Below, one piece after another: positions 31,770 through 39,847 of a stretch of 39,847 nucleotides of DNA. How positions within the stretch are numbered: position 1 is the stretch's first letter; each line of letters starts with the position of its first letter. Position numbers and translations under genes: made by a program. The notes beneath the pieces were generated by a model, which made no database searches, was not told the DNA's origin, and worked only from the letters and a program-made list of their open reading frames with translations. Source of the stretch: Paludibacteraceae bacterium (GTDB lineage: Bacteria; Bacteroidota; Bacteroidia; Bacteroidales; Paludibacteraceae); contig JAFSLP010000001.1 of NCBI GenBank assembly GCA_017448345.1, positions 1-39,847 on the forward strand, in the 5' to 3' direction.

Positions 31770-32903
31770 ATGGATAATAATCGCATAAACCCCTTTGTCA
31801 TAGGGAGGTACCTGTCACCGGACTACTTCTGTGACCGTGAACAAGAGACGGTTTTTCTTACCAAACAGATAGTCAACGGGCGGAATGTGACTTTGATTGC
31901 AGACCGGCGTATCGGCAAATCAGGGTTGATAAGCCACGTCTTTATGCAGCCTGAGATACAAAAGCAGTTTTATACCGTAGTGGTTGATTTATATGCCACA
32001 AACAGCTTGGCTGAAATGGTATATACATTCAGCAATGAGGTATATAGGAGCGTGGAGCAGCAGTCAAAATCATGGAAGGACAAGTTCTTTCAGGTTATCT
32101 CTTCCCTGCGTGTAGGATTCAAGTTGGATGCCGTTACCGGTTCTCCCGCTTTTGATATCGGATTAGGCGATATTGCCGCACCGGAAATGACGTTGGAGCA
32201 AGTCTTCGTATTTTTAGAGGAGGCTGACAAGCCTTGCATAGTGGCTTTTGACGAGTTCCAGCAAGTGACCAAGTATCCGGAGAAAAACATAGAAGCATTG
32301 CTACGCACATACATCCAGCGATGCAAGAAGACGCAGTTCATCTTCTCAGGAAGCCGGAAACATCTGATGACGCAGATGTTCCTCTCGCCCTCCAAGCCGT
32401 TTTATCAAAGCACAATAAATATGGGGCTTGATCCTATACCATGTGATGCCTATACGGATTTCGCAAAACGGATGTTCCTCTTTGGCAAAAAGGACATAGA
32501 AGATGAAGTGGTAAAACAAGTATATGACTTATGCAGAGGTATAACATGGTATATGCAAATGCTTCTGAATGAGATGTTTACAATCACTGTTCCCGGGGAC
32601 TGCTGCAAGGTGAATGCCATAGACGAAGCCTTGCGTAATGTGGTGCAAGTCCAAGAACCTTTCTATCGGGAGATTCTGGCTGCATTGCCGACCAAACAGA
32701 AAGGGCTCCTATATGCCATAGTAAAAGAAAAAGGAGTGGAAAACATCACGTCCGGAGCATTTGTCCAAAAGTATAAATTAGTTTCTGCAAGTAGCGTTCA
32801 GGCAGCATTAAAAGGATTGTATGAAAAAGATATAGTGATGGAGAACAATGGCACATGGTATGTATATGATATATTTTTTGCACAGTATCTTTCAGGCAAA
32901 TAA
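31770..32903 (+). CDS. ATPase of the archaeal-type/STAND-like ATP-binding family
   Basis: The ATG at 31770 is chosen because the promoter -7 box covers the longer frame; it gives 377 residues. The start INPFVIGRYLSPDYFCDREQ is the usual opening of this family (PF01637-like). Walker A is ADRRIGKS (about 44-51), Walker B CIVAFDEFQQV, a sensor-like segment is FIFSGSRKHLMTQMF. The C-terminal part contains a winged-helix-like region (LYAIVKEKGVENITSGAFVQ, then ASSVQAALKGLYEKDIV) and ends YDIFFAQYL. The function of such stand-alone copies is unknown; nucleic-acid or partner-protein switching is plausible. It is unrelated at family level to the neighbouring DUF4143 ATPase, yet the flanks of both are nearly the same. 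Confidence 0.86.
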   Translation: MDNNRINPFVIGRYLSPDYFCDREQETVFLTKQIVNGRNVTLIADRRIGKSGLISHVFMQPEIQKQFYTVVVDLYATNSLAEMVYTFSNEVYRSVEQQSKSWKDKFFQVISSLRVGFKLDAVTGSPAFDIGLGDIAAPEMTLEQVFVFLEEADKPCIVAFDEFQQVTKYPEKNIEALLRTYIQRCKKTQFIFSGSRKHLMTQMFLSPSKPFYQSTINMGLDPIPCDAYTDFAKRMFLFGKKDIEDEVVKQVYDLCRGITWYMQMLLNEMFTITVPGDCCKVNAIDEALRNVVQVQEPFYREILAALPTKQKGLLYAIVKEKGVENITSGAFVQKYKLVSASSVQAALKGLYEKDIVMENNGTWYVYDIFFAQYLSGK

Positions 32904-32938
32904 AGGCGTAAGATAAATCCTGATTCATTTGTTTTTTT

Positions 32939-33013
32939 AGCGGTAATCCAATATGAGTAGCAATACTCAAAGCGGGTTACCGCTTTGTTGTATTGTGGGG
33001 TCCCGATGTAAAT
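32939..33013 (+). terminator. Right inverted repeat and terminator-like structure of ATPase module 2
   Basis: AGCGGTAATC pairs with GGTTACCGCT (one wobble) and TGAGTA with TACTCA; alternatively AAAGCGG and CCGCTTT form a hairpin (loop GTTA). A T run comes before the stem, and GTTGTATTGTGGGGTCCCGATG-type sequence follows it. The structure may work on both strands. Confidence 0.7.
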
Positions 33014-33068
33014 CTAACCTACACCTAACATACGCCTAACCTATGCCTGAACTATGCCGAACCTGACC
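33014..33068. repeat. 11-bp tandem array before the giant surface-protein gene
   Basis: Five degenerate 11-bp units of CTAACCTAYGC type fill the gap between the module boundary word and the leader of the large gene. Confidence 0.85.
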
Positions 33069-33109
33069 GAACCGAACTAAGAAAACAAAATGGTACAAAC
33101 ATATAAAAA

Positions 33110-36100
33110 ATGAAAACAAAAATGAATCGTGCCCTACATGGGCAAAGAAAAACGTTCTTTTCCCAAGATGGGCAAAGAAAATTAAACCTTGCCAAACTGA
33201 AAGACTCCAACCTCTTTGGCTGGTCTGTTGGTGTAATCGTAGCACTCTTTGGTGCTTTAGGCATGTCGTTCACTCCTGTAGAGGAAGATGGTTCTTACCC
33301 CTCCCCTGAGAATGACTCCATCATCCTCAATTTAGGTGATACCACCCGTGTCATTGGAGGTCCGAGACGAAGTCACTGGCATTGGACAACTACATCCGGG
33401 TCAGGGTGTAGTGCAACGACGACTCCGCATTATCAAAGTTCGGTGGATTATGCCGAGACCAAAGTTCAAACAAGGGGTAATGGTTCTGCAACTATTTCTA
33501 CGACAGAGACCGCCAATGTGACGAGTGCTACATCGGCGTCAACCAATACAACGGCGGGAAGTACTGCGTCCATCTCTTGGAATAGTGGTCTTTCGCATAG
33601 TGACCAGACAACGGCAAAATACACTTCTGAACAAATTATTGCCGCTCACAAAAAAGTATTTACGCTTACTGCGGAGCCGATAAATGCTGACTATTATTTT
33701 CTTGGTTGGGGAACAAGTACCTCTGAGTCAAGTATAGTTTCTGCGGATAATCCATATACGGTTACATCCAATATGGGGATTACGGGATATACTGACGCTA
33801 GCTCACAACCTGCAAATTATGCGACAAATACCTATACCGAGACTTACTATGCGTTCTTTAGGGAGAGACTTCCGGCGAATATTACGCTGAAGTTACCGAC
33901 GAATGGTACGGTAAAATATTCGTATGAGAGTTATTCCAATGTGACTCTTTCTGCTGAAACGACTATCACAACAAAAGCAGACTTGACTCTTGTTGCCGTG
34001 CCGGATAAAAATTGTCGTTTCTATGGGTGGTACACCTTAGATGGTACAACAGAGAATTTTATCTCCACGTCAGAAACATATACTCGCGCATATCCGGATG
34101 ATATAACTATTTACGCCAAGTTTGTTCCTAATTCACAGGCAACCTTTACTATTAAGGGAACTGACCAGTATTTCTATGACTTAGGCCAAGCTTGTGCGGC
34201 GGCAGCATCTTCGTCATCAAAAATAGTCTATCCGATTGCAGACGGTACTGTGCCGGCGGGTAATTACACCATTCCGGACGGAGTTACCTTGCTGATTCCG
34301 TATGAGGGAACAACTTTGAATAAGTTAACGGCGCCGGCATTAACTTACTATGAGAAACCAGCGAATGTTCCCGCCCTCTCGTGCTATCGTAAGTTAATAT
34401 TATTGGAAGGAGCAAATATTACATGTAACGGGACAATTTGTGTAGGCGGTCAAATTGCTTCATTAGGAGGTGGCTATCCGTCCGGTTATCCTTTTGGTGC
34501 CTGCGGCGTGTTAGATATGAGCAATGGAGGACATATTGATTTAAATAGCGGCGCTAATCTATATGCATGGGGCTTTGTGAAGGGGCAAGATATGGATCAA
34601 GGAAATAACACTATTGGGGTAGGTACTATTACCGCTAAATCCGGCTCGAAAGTGTGGGAGGATTTTACGGGTGAAAACCGTGGAGGTTCTGCCTGTTCTG
34701 CATTAGCAGAGGATGGTAAGAGTTATAAGTCATTTCCGTTCCAGGGTTATGCGATCCAGAATATCGAAGTCCCTGTGACCTATCAATATCAATCTACGCT
34801 GCAAGTATATACGGCATTATATATTAGGGGTAATATTACAAAGGATTTCCCCTTGATAAGCTCTTCCGGTTCGTTGTTCTTGGTACAAAATAGTACATCA
34901 CAAGTGAGAAAATGGTATGACCCCACTACCGATCTCGCATGCTATGAATTAAGCGGAACCGCCAAGTTGGATGCAATTAATACTACTATTTATGTATCTG
35001 TTAATTCTGCGGATTTCAACTTGCCTATTTCCAGTAACATGCATATTATACTGGATAATTGTACAATGACATTATCGAATCCTGTCCAGATATTGCCGGA
35101 TGCGGTTATAGAAATTAAAGCAAATTCTACAGCCACCATTTCGTCTAATATGTTTATGTACGATAAAGACGACTGGAAGAAAGGTATTGGGGCGTATTAT
35201 TTTGCATCTTTTAAGAATCTCACAAGTCATAAAAATCGGGGTGATGGCACATCAAATGCCACTTTGGATGATGCGAAACTGATTGTGGATGGCACACTTA
35301 ACGTGACAGGTAAGCTCTACTCAACTACGGGTGGTGCCAATATTTGCGGTAATGGTGGCGGAACAATCACGTTTAGTTCGCTGCCAACGGCATCCAATTT
35401 ATATCAATGTTGGGGGGCTGTTAACGGTTCCGAGACCTACGAGGGTGTTGCTAATGTAAAATCATTCTCTTCTATAACAGGAGGAAAAACATATCTACAT
35501 GCCGTAGCTGTTAATTCGGCTAATTTACATAACGAAGATGGCAGTTATACTCAATCTGCCGCATCCTCCACTTTCCACAATGTAAACGGACGCTGGTTTA
35601 CTGCTGCAAATAAGGACGAAAATGAGTCAACACATGTCTATGATCACTTTATCTATATTTCAGATGGTCAACCGGTATCCGGTTCTTCGGGCTCAACAAC
35701 CGAAACAAAAGCTCTTTATGCTCCCGACAAAACAGGTCTAGTTGCCGGAATGAAATGGTGCAATGTGGTGCAAGATGGTACCTGTAGCAATATCTTTAAT
35801 GCAACGCAGGCACTCAACGAGACGCCGGCAAGCGATATTCGCTATACCTATCCGTCGGATAGTTGGCTGCAGTTGCTCAGGACAGAAACGGAAGGTGTCT
35901 ATGGTGGCTCTGATAATAGTCTGTACGCGGTTGACGGATGTGCTGTTAACTCTCTCGGATCCGTGGATGAGAACTGCTTGTACACGATTAACGATGTAAA
36001 AAAAGCGCTTGTAGATGGTCATTTCGTGGCTCTTGAGAAGAATACGGAAGACGAGGCATGGCATGATGTGGCTAACCCGACAAATTACTATATCAGCTTT

Positions 36101-39100
36101 GCCGGTTGTACTTGGCATCCGGCTACCAAATATGCAGGCGAGGAAAAGGCCTATATCGTAGAGGGTGGTATATACATCTGGTATAACAACGACTGGCTGC
36201 TCGTAGAGCGCGAAGATCCGTTCTTCTTCGATTACAACGATCAGAATGTTAAGCGCTACTATGAATATGATAATGGCGCATGGGTACTGGCATCTCCGCG
36301 TGTCCGCGTAGTGGATGCAATAGAAACGCGTGATTTCTATAAATTGCCTGATGCAATTACTGTTGCGTCCGGTAAAAAGAATGCCACCATCACTATCCTC
36401 AAAGACATCAGCGGTATAAACAACGAGATGACCTTCACGGCTGCCAACACCACTTGTACCCTTGATCTCAATGGTCATACTGTCAGCGGTGCTGTTCCCT
36501 TTACCGATGATAATAACCGGGGTATGCTTAAAATCAATGCATCAGGAACAACATTCACGATCACAGATAATAGTGCCAATAAAGAGGGTCGGTTAGAAAA
36601 TATCTGTAATCAGAATAAGGTAACTTATACCGTTCATTTGATGGCTGGTACGCTGAATGTGGAGCATGGTACCATTCATGCCGAGAACCCTGCACAATAT
36701 GCATCTAAAGTGGATGCTAATTTTGGTGTTTCCGAAACATTGACCGCTTGCGGCTCACGAGCCGTGCAAGTGGGTGCAGGTCAAAAACTGAATATCAATG
36801 GTGGACGCTTGGAGGCGTTTGCTACCAGAAATGCTTTTGGTATCGTGGCTTCCGGTAATAACGCTAATACAACGCAGGTGACTGTAACTAATGGCGAAGT
36901 CTATGCCGAAGCTCCTTGCGCCGCGTATGCGATCAACTGTTTAGGCAAACTGAATGTCAGCGGAGGATTGATAGAAGCCAAACTGAATGATCATCTTGTA
37001 GATGCTTCCTACGCTGCTACCGATGCTTCTAACAACATCAATAAGCACCAAACATGTCATGGCATTTATATGCAGGGTAGTGCCAACAAGGCGGCGACCA
37101 GTTGCTACTTTGGAACACTGACCATGACTGGTGGAACGGTGAAAGCAACATCGGATGTAGCGGCAAACTATATCTCCAATGTGTTTGGTATTAATCTGTA
37201 TGCGGATTTCGCCGGTACGGGGGCTGCAAATACAAAAGCAACCGATGGTACTCTATCGCAGAAATATGCTGCTAAAGCAACTATTGAAAATGCTAAAATT
37301 GAAGTCAATACCAAGGCTAATTACGGATATGGTATTATAGGATACGGACGTTATAATTCAGCAGATAAATCTACCTCTGTAATTAAAATCAAAAATACGG
37401 AAGTGGATGTGTATGCTCGCGCTTATGCATACGGTATATTATCATCAGTTCGAATAAGTTCCGGTACAGGAAACGGTGGTTGTACCAATGCAGACATTGA
37501 CTTAACCAATTGTGATGTTTATGCAGAAACCACTACCGCAGAAGGAGCATATGCAGTTTGGTCTTCGGCTACGCAGGGTGCAGTGTATGAATATACCTAT
37601 AAAGACGGTGTAGCGACAGCGACCAATAGCATATATGCTGGGGAATATGCTATCGGTGCTAATATGACCGTTCATAGCGGAAGGTATGAAGCAAAAACAA
37701 AAACTTCCAGCGCCTACGCATCAGGAACATCAACGAAGCAGATTAATACCTATTCCAGACACTCAGGAACGGCACTTTATCAGCAATTAGGCGGACAAGT
37801 CGAAGCCTATTCAACACTGAATATAGAAGATGGTACATTTATTGCAACGGCAGGAACGGAAACGGCTCGTGCAGTATCCAATGGTGGAAACACTACTATT
37901 ACCGGTGGAACGTTCCAAGCAACGGCAACAACGCGCTATGCATATTGTATCTATGCAATAAGCGGCACACTGAATGTGTCCAATGCCACTATTACTGCAA
38001 CCTCTAATAGTAATACTGCTAACGGAATCCATTTGGAGGGAACGATAGCCGCAAATACAATGTTTGCATATGCTCCTACTGCCACACTTACCAATCTGAA
38101 TGTTACAGCTACGACTGGAAGCAGTACAACTGCTCGTGCTCTATATGTGGCAGGCAAGGCACTAACACAGACAGAGGCTCAAAAAGAAGCGCTAACATCT
38201 TCGAATAGAAATAACTATTATAATATATATCAAGTAGGCGAAAAAGCAATTGCTCCTACGGTTACTGTTCATGGTGGAACGTATACCGCTACTGCGGGAA
38301 CAAGTTCTGCTTATGGAGCACATAGTCCGGGTACTTCTATTTCTACCAACAAAGTAGCAACCGCATCCCCTGTGATGAATCTTTATAATGCAACCTTTGT
38401 TGCTCAAACAGGAACGAGTACATCTGCCTATGGCGTTTCCGCAGGTGGTCCTACATTGATTGACGGTTGTACGATTACAGCAACAGCTGGAAATGCAACA
38501 AAATACCAGAGTACAGCTTCTGGTGTGCGTGCTGTAGATAAAACGACTACCATCAAGAACTCTACCATTACGGCTACTGCGACGGATGCCGCTTATGGTT
38601 TGGAAGGCTATGTGGAAATCAATGCTACACACGGTTATTGTTTCCATGGAGAGTTTGACCTCAGCGAAGCAGGGAATACAGAAGTTACAGCCGAGGCAAA
38701 AACAAGTGGAAAGAAAGCATACACAATTTACTTGAAATCTGCGAAGAAGAATATCGCTTCCGGCAATTTTGCAGGAGATTATGCTACGGCTGCCAGTGCA
38801 ACAATCAATGGTGGTACGTATAATGCAAAATTCACCACATCGGGTTCTGCGTATGTAATTTCGCTTGATGGCAAGCAGACGCAAGGAAGCGTTGTGACTC
38901 AACCGGAAGTGGAAGTGCTGGACGGTTTCTTTAATGGTGCTACTGCCGAAGTCGGAACAGCCGGTGTTGTCGGACATATGCAACTGAAAGGCGGTTATTT
39001 CGTACACCCGACCAACCTCGCTACCTACGCTGTTGCTCCAAAGTCCGTATGGACATTGCCCAATACACATGAGCATTACAATCCGTATAAGTATAAAGTA

Positions 39101-39847
39101 ACGGAGCACTATACCATTACTTTCAATAATGGTACAACCCCGTTACAGCAGAACGACTTGGAAGCAGGTACAACTCCGACTTATTCGGGAACGCCGACCA
39201 AAGACGCTGACGCACAATATACCTATACGTTTGACGGCTGGTCAACAACCAACGGAGGGGATAAATTAGCTGCGCTGCCTGCTGTTTCAGCGAACGCGAC
39301 TTACTATGCACACTTCAGCAAAGCAGAAAACAAATATACGGTATCTGTTGCGGCACGTACCAATGGTGCGGTTAGTCCGGCATCGGTGAGCGAGATTGGT
39401 TTCGAGACGGCATCAGGTGATATTACGGCTACGCCGGATGCAGGATACACATTCAGCGGATGGACACTGCCCGATGGCGTGACGGCGGCGAATGGATATA
39501 GTGCTACGAGCAACCCGATTCACATTCATGCCACCGCTGCGGGTAAGACCATTACGGCGAACTTTGTAGCGCGCAATGACATCAGCTACACCGTTAAGCA
39601 CTATCAGCAGAACATCGCTGACGATGACTATACTGAGGTAACGGCAGACAGACAAAACCTCACAGGAACGACCGCAGCGGAAGTAACGCCTGCTGTGAAG
39701 GAATACACCGGCTTTACTGCTCCGAGTACGCAGACGAAGGCTATTGCAGCAGATGGCTTGATGGTTATTGAGTACCGATACACGCGTAATAGCTATACTT
39801 TGTCATGGGTAACGGACGGTGATGCACTGACGGGTAGTTATACAAAC
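33110..39847 (+). CDS. Giant repetitive surface protein (adhesin-like), 3' end outside the window
   Basis: One open frame runs from ATG 33110 (or 33122) to the window end: 2246 codons with no stop seen. Residues about 35-55 (GWSVGVIVALFGALGMSF) are a signal or anchor segment after a basic stretch in which a 10-residue unit is doubled (HGQRK, DGQRK). InlB/Flg_new-like repeats follow (about 184-340: YYFLGWG, RFYGWYTLDG, ITIYAKFV). A long beta-rich middle follows. From about residue 1160 to 1960 some 15 degenerate units of 25-40 residues share the pattern [IV]xGGxYxA...AYG[IV] (for example TVHGGTYTATAGTSSAYGAH, LNINGGRLEAFATRNAFGIV), as expected for a beta-solenoid. InlB/MucBP-like repeats resume after about 2000 (YTFDGWSTTNGG, YTFSGWTLPDG). 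It probably binds host or plant-fibre material at the cell surface. No promoter is clear. A sorting tail would lie beyond the window. Confidence 0.85.
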   Translation, partial: MKTKMNRALHGQRKTFFSQDGQRKLNLAKLKDSNLFGWSVGVIVALFGALGMSFTPVEEDGSYPSPENDSIILNLGDTTRVIGGPRRSHWHWTTTSGSGCSATTTPHYQSSVDYAETKVQTRGNGSATISTTETANVTSATSASTNTTAGSTASISWNSGLSHSDQTTAKYTSEQIIAAHKKVFTLTAEPINADYYFLGWGTSTSESSIVSADNPYTVTSNMGITGYTDASSQPANYATNTYTETYYAFFRERLPANITLKLPTNGTVKYSYESYSNVTLSAETTITTKADLTLVAVPDKNCRFYGWYTLDGTTENFISTSETYTRAYPDDITIYAKFVPNSQATFTIKGTDQYFYDLGQACAAAASSSSKIVYPIADGTVPAGNYTIPDGVTLLIPYEGTTLNKLTAPALTYYEKPANVPALSCYRKLILLEGANITCNGTICVGGQIASLGGGYPSGYPFGACGVLDMSNGGHIDLNSGANLYAWGFVKGQDMDQGNNTIGVGTITAKSGSKVWEDFTGENRGGSACSALAEDGKSYKSFPFQGYAIQNIEVPVTYQYQSTLQVYTALYIRGNITKDFPLISSSGSLFLVQNSTSQVRKWYDPTTDLACYELSGTAKLDAINTTIYVSVNSADFNLPISSNMHIILDNCTMTLSNPVQILPDAVIEIKANSTATISSNMFMYDKDDWKKGIGAYYFASFKNLTSHKNRGDGTSNATLDDAKLIVDGTLNVTGKLYSTTGGANICGNGGGTITFSSLPTASNLYQCWGAVNGSETYEGVANVKSFSSITGGKTYLHAVAVNSANLHNEDGSYTQSAASSTFHNVNGRWFTAANKDENESTHVYDHFIYISDGQPVSGSSGSTTETKALYAPDKTGLVAGMKWCNVVQDGTCSNIFNATQALNETPASDIRYTYPSDSWLQLLRTETEGVYGGSDNSLYAVDGCAVNSLGSVDENCLYTINDVKKALVDGHFVALEKNTEDEAWHDVANPTNYYISFAGCTWHPATKYAGEEKAYIVEGGIYIWYNNDWLLVEREDPFFFDYNDQNVKRYYEYDNGAWVLASPRVRVVDAIETRDFYKLPDAITVASGKKNATITILKDISGINNEMTFTAANTTCTLDLNGHTVSGAVPFTDDNNRGMLKINASGTTFTITDNSANKEGRLENICNQNKVTYTVHLMAGTLNVEHGTIHAENPAQYASKVDANFGVSETLTACGSRAVQVGAGQKLNINGGRLEAFATRNAFGIVASGNNANTTQVTVTNGEVYAEAPCAAYAINCLGKLNVSGGLIEAKLNDHLVDASYAATDASNNINKHQTCHGIYMQGSANKAATSCYFGTLTMTGGTVKATSDVAANYISNVFGINLYADFAGTGAANTKATDGTLSQKYAAKATIENAKIEVNTKANYGYGIIGYGRYNSADKSTSVIKIKNTEVDVYARAYAYGILSSVRISSGTGNGGCTNADIDLTNCDVYAETTTAEGAYAVWSSATQGAVYEYTYKDGVATATNSIYAGEYAIGANMTVHSGRYEAKTKTSSAYASGTSTKQINTYSRHSGTALYQQLGGQVEAYSTLNIEDGTFIATAGTETARAVSNGGNTTITGGTFQATATTRYAYCIYAISGTLNVSNATITATSNSNTANGIHLEGTIAANTMFAYAPTATLTNLNVTATTGSSTTARALYVAGKALTQTEAQKEALTSSNRNNYYNIYQVGEKAIAPTVTVHGGTYTATAGTSSAYGAHSPGTSISTNKVATASPVMNLYNATFVAQTGTSTSAYGVSAGGPTLIDGCTITATAGNATKYQSTASGVRAVDKTTTIKNSTITATATDAAYGLEGYVEINATHGYCFHGEFDLSEAGNTEVTAEAKTSGKKAYTIYLKSAKKNIASGNFAGDYATAASATINGGTYNAKFTTSGSAYVISLDGKQTQGSVVTQPEVEVLDGFFNGATAEVGTAGVVGHMQLKGGYFVHPTNLATYAVAPKSVWTLPNTHEHYNPYKYKVTEHYTITFNNGTTPLQQNDLEAGTTPTYSGTPTKDADAQYTYTFDGWSTTNGGDKLAALPAVSANATYYAHFSKAENKYTVSVAARTNGAVSPASVSEIGFETASGDITATPDAGYTFSGWTLPDGVTAANGYSATSNPIHIHATAAGKTITANFVARNDISYTVKHYQQNIADDDYTEVTADRQNLTGTTAAEVTPAVKEYTGFTAPSTQTKAIAADGLMVIEYRYTRNSYTLSWVTDGDALTGSYTN

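Noticed and set aside
29755-33013. Integron cassette array
   Set aside because: No integrase, and the flanks carry a promoter for each gene and long inverted repeats, unlike attC cassettes, which are usually promoterless.
35738-39109. Minus-strand frames at 35738-36478 and 38192-39109
   Set aside because: They lie inside the continuous frame of the giant surface protein; their Cys- and Arg-rich translations reflect repeats read backwards.

Overview
The window reads as the chromosome of a Bacteroidota bacterium, most likely an uncultured gut-type member of the Bacteroidales. The evidence is promoters of the Bacteroidota form (TTTG or TTG, 19-20 bp, TANNTTTG), few Shine-Dalgarno sites, Gram-negative envelope genes (mlaE/mlaF, lptB, O-antigen ligase, LPS-type kinase, Wzi-like and TonB-receptor-like barrels), M6 metalloproteases, and secreted proteins that share a short C-terminal tail resembling a type IX secretion sorting signal. 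No rRNA, tRNA or CRISPR array was seen.

Layout. 1-2000: a RhuM/phospholipase-D-like gene and a PqqD-like gene, mixed with two copies of a small mobile element (MITE-like), one of them with a 9-bp target duplication. 2038-5282 (minus strand): a translationally coupled secretion/proteolysis operon of an InlB-type secreted protein, an M6 metalloprotease, a secreted beta protein and an ER-type signal-peptidase-like protein. 5510-6892: a divergent secreted Ig-like protein. 7209-20040 (plus strand): a long, tightly packed run of mlaE-mlaF, a stand-alone M6 propeptide-like protein, a second M6 protease, exonuclease III, lptB, an LtaS-like sulfatase, a kelch lipoprotein, a Wzi-like protein, two glycosyltransferases (the second fused to an LPS-type kinase) and an O-antigen ligase. 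This run is largely an envelope and surface-glycan operon. 19969-24324 (minus): an outer-membrane barrel, dnaJ and grpE. 24625-29742 (plus): nadC, a pectinesterase, lgt and a phosphoethanolamine transferase. 29750-33013: two tandem modules that carry two different AAA-type ATPases inside nearly identical flanks. 33110 to the end: the first 2246 codons of a giant repetitive surface protein that continues beyond the window.

Two patterns stand out. First, gene junctions repeatedly carry their own short tandem array (period 7, 8, 10 or 11) that often begins at the upstream stop codon or ends at the next start codon; related words also sit inside the coding regions of grpE, the outer-membrane barrel and the pectinesterase. 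Second, the ATPase region is built of modules: boundary word, 80-bp structured block, boxA-like word, inverted repeat, promoter, ATPase gene, inverted repeat with terminator, boundary word. The flanks are conserved while the ATPase inside differs. That is the best candidate here for an undescribed cassette-like system.

The calls rest on reading motifs and translations by eye; no database search was run.
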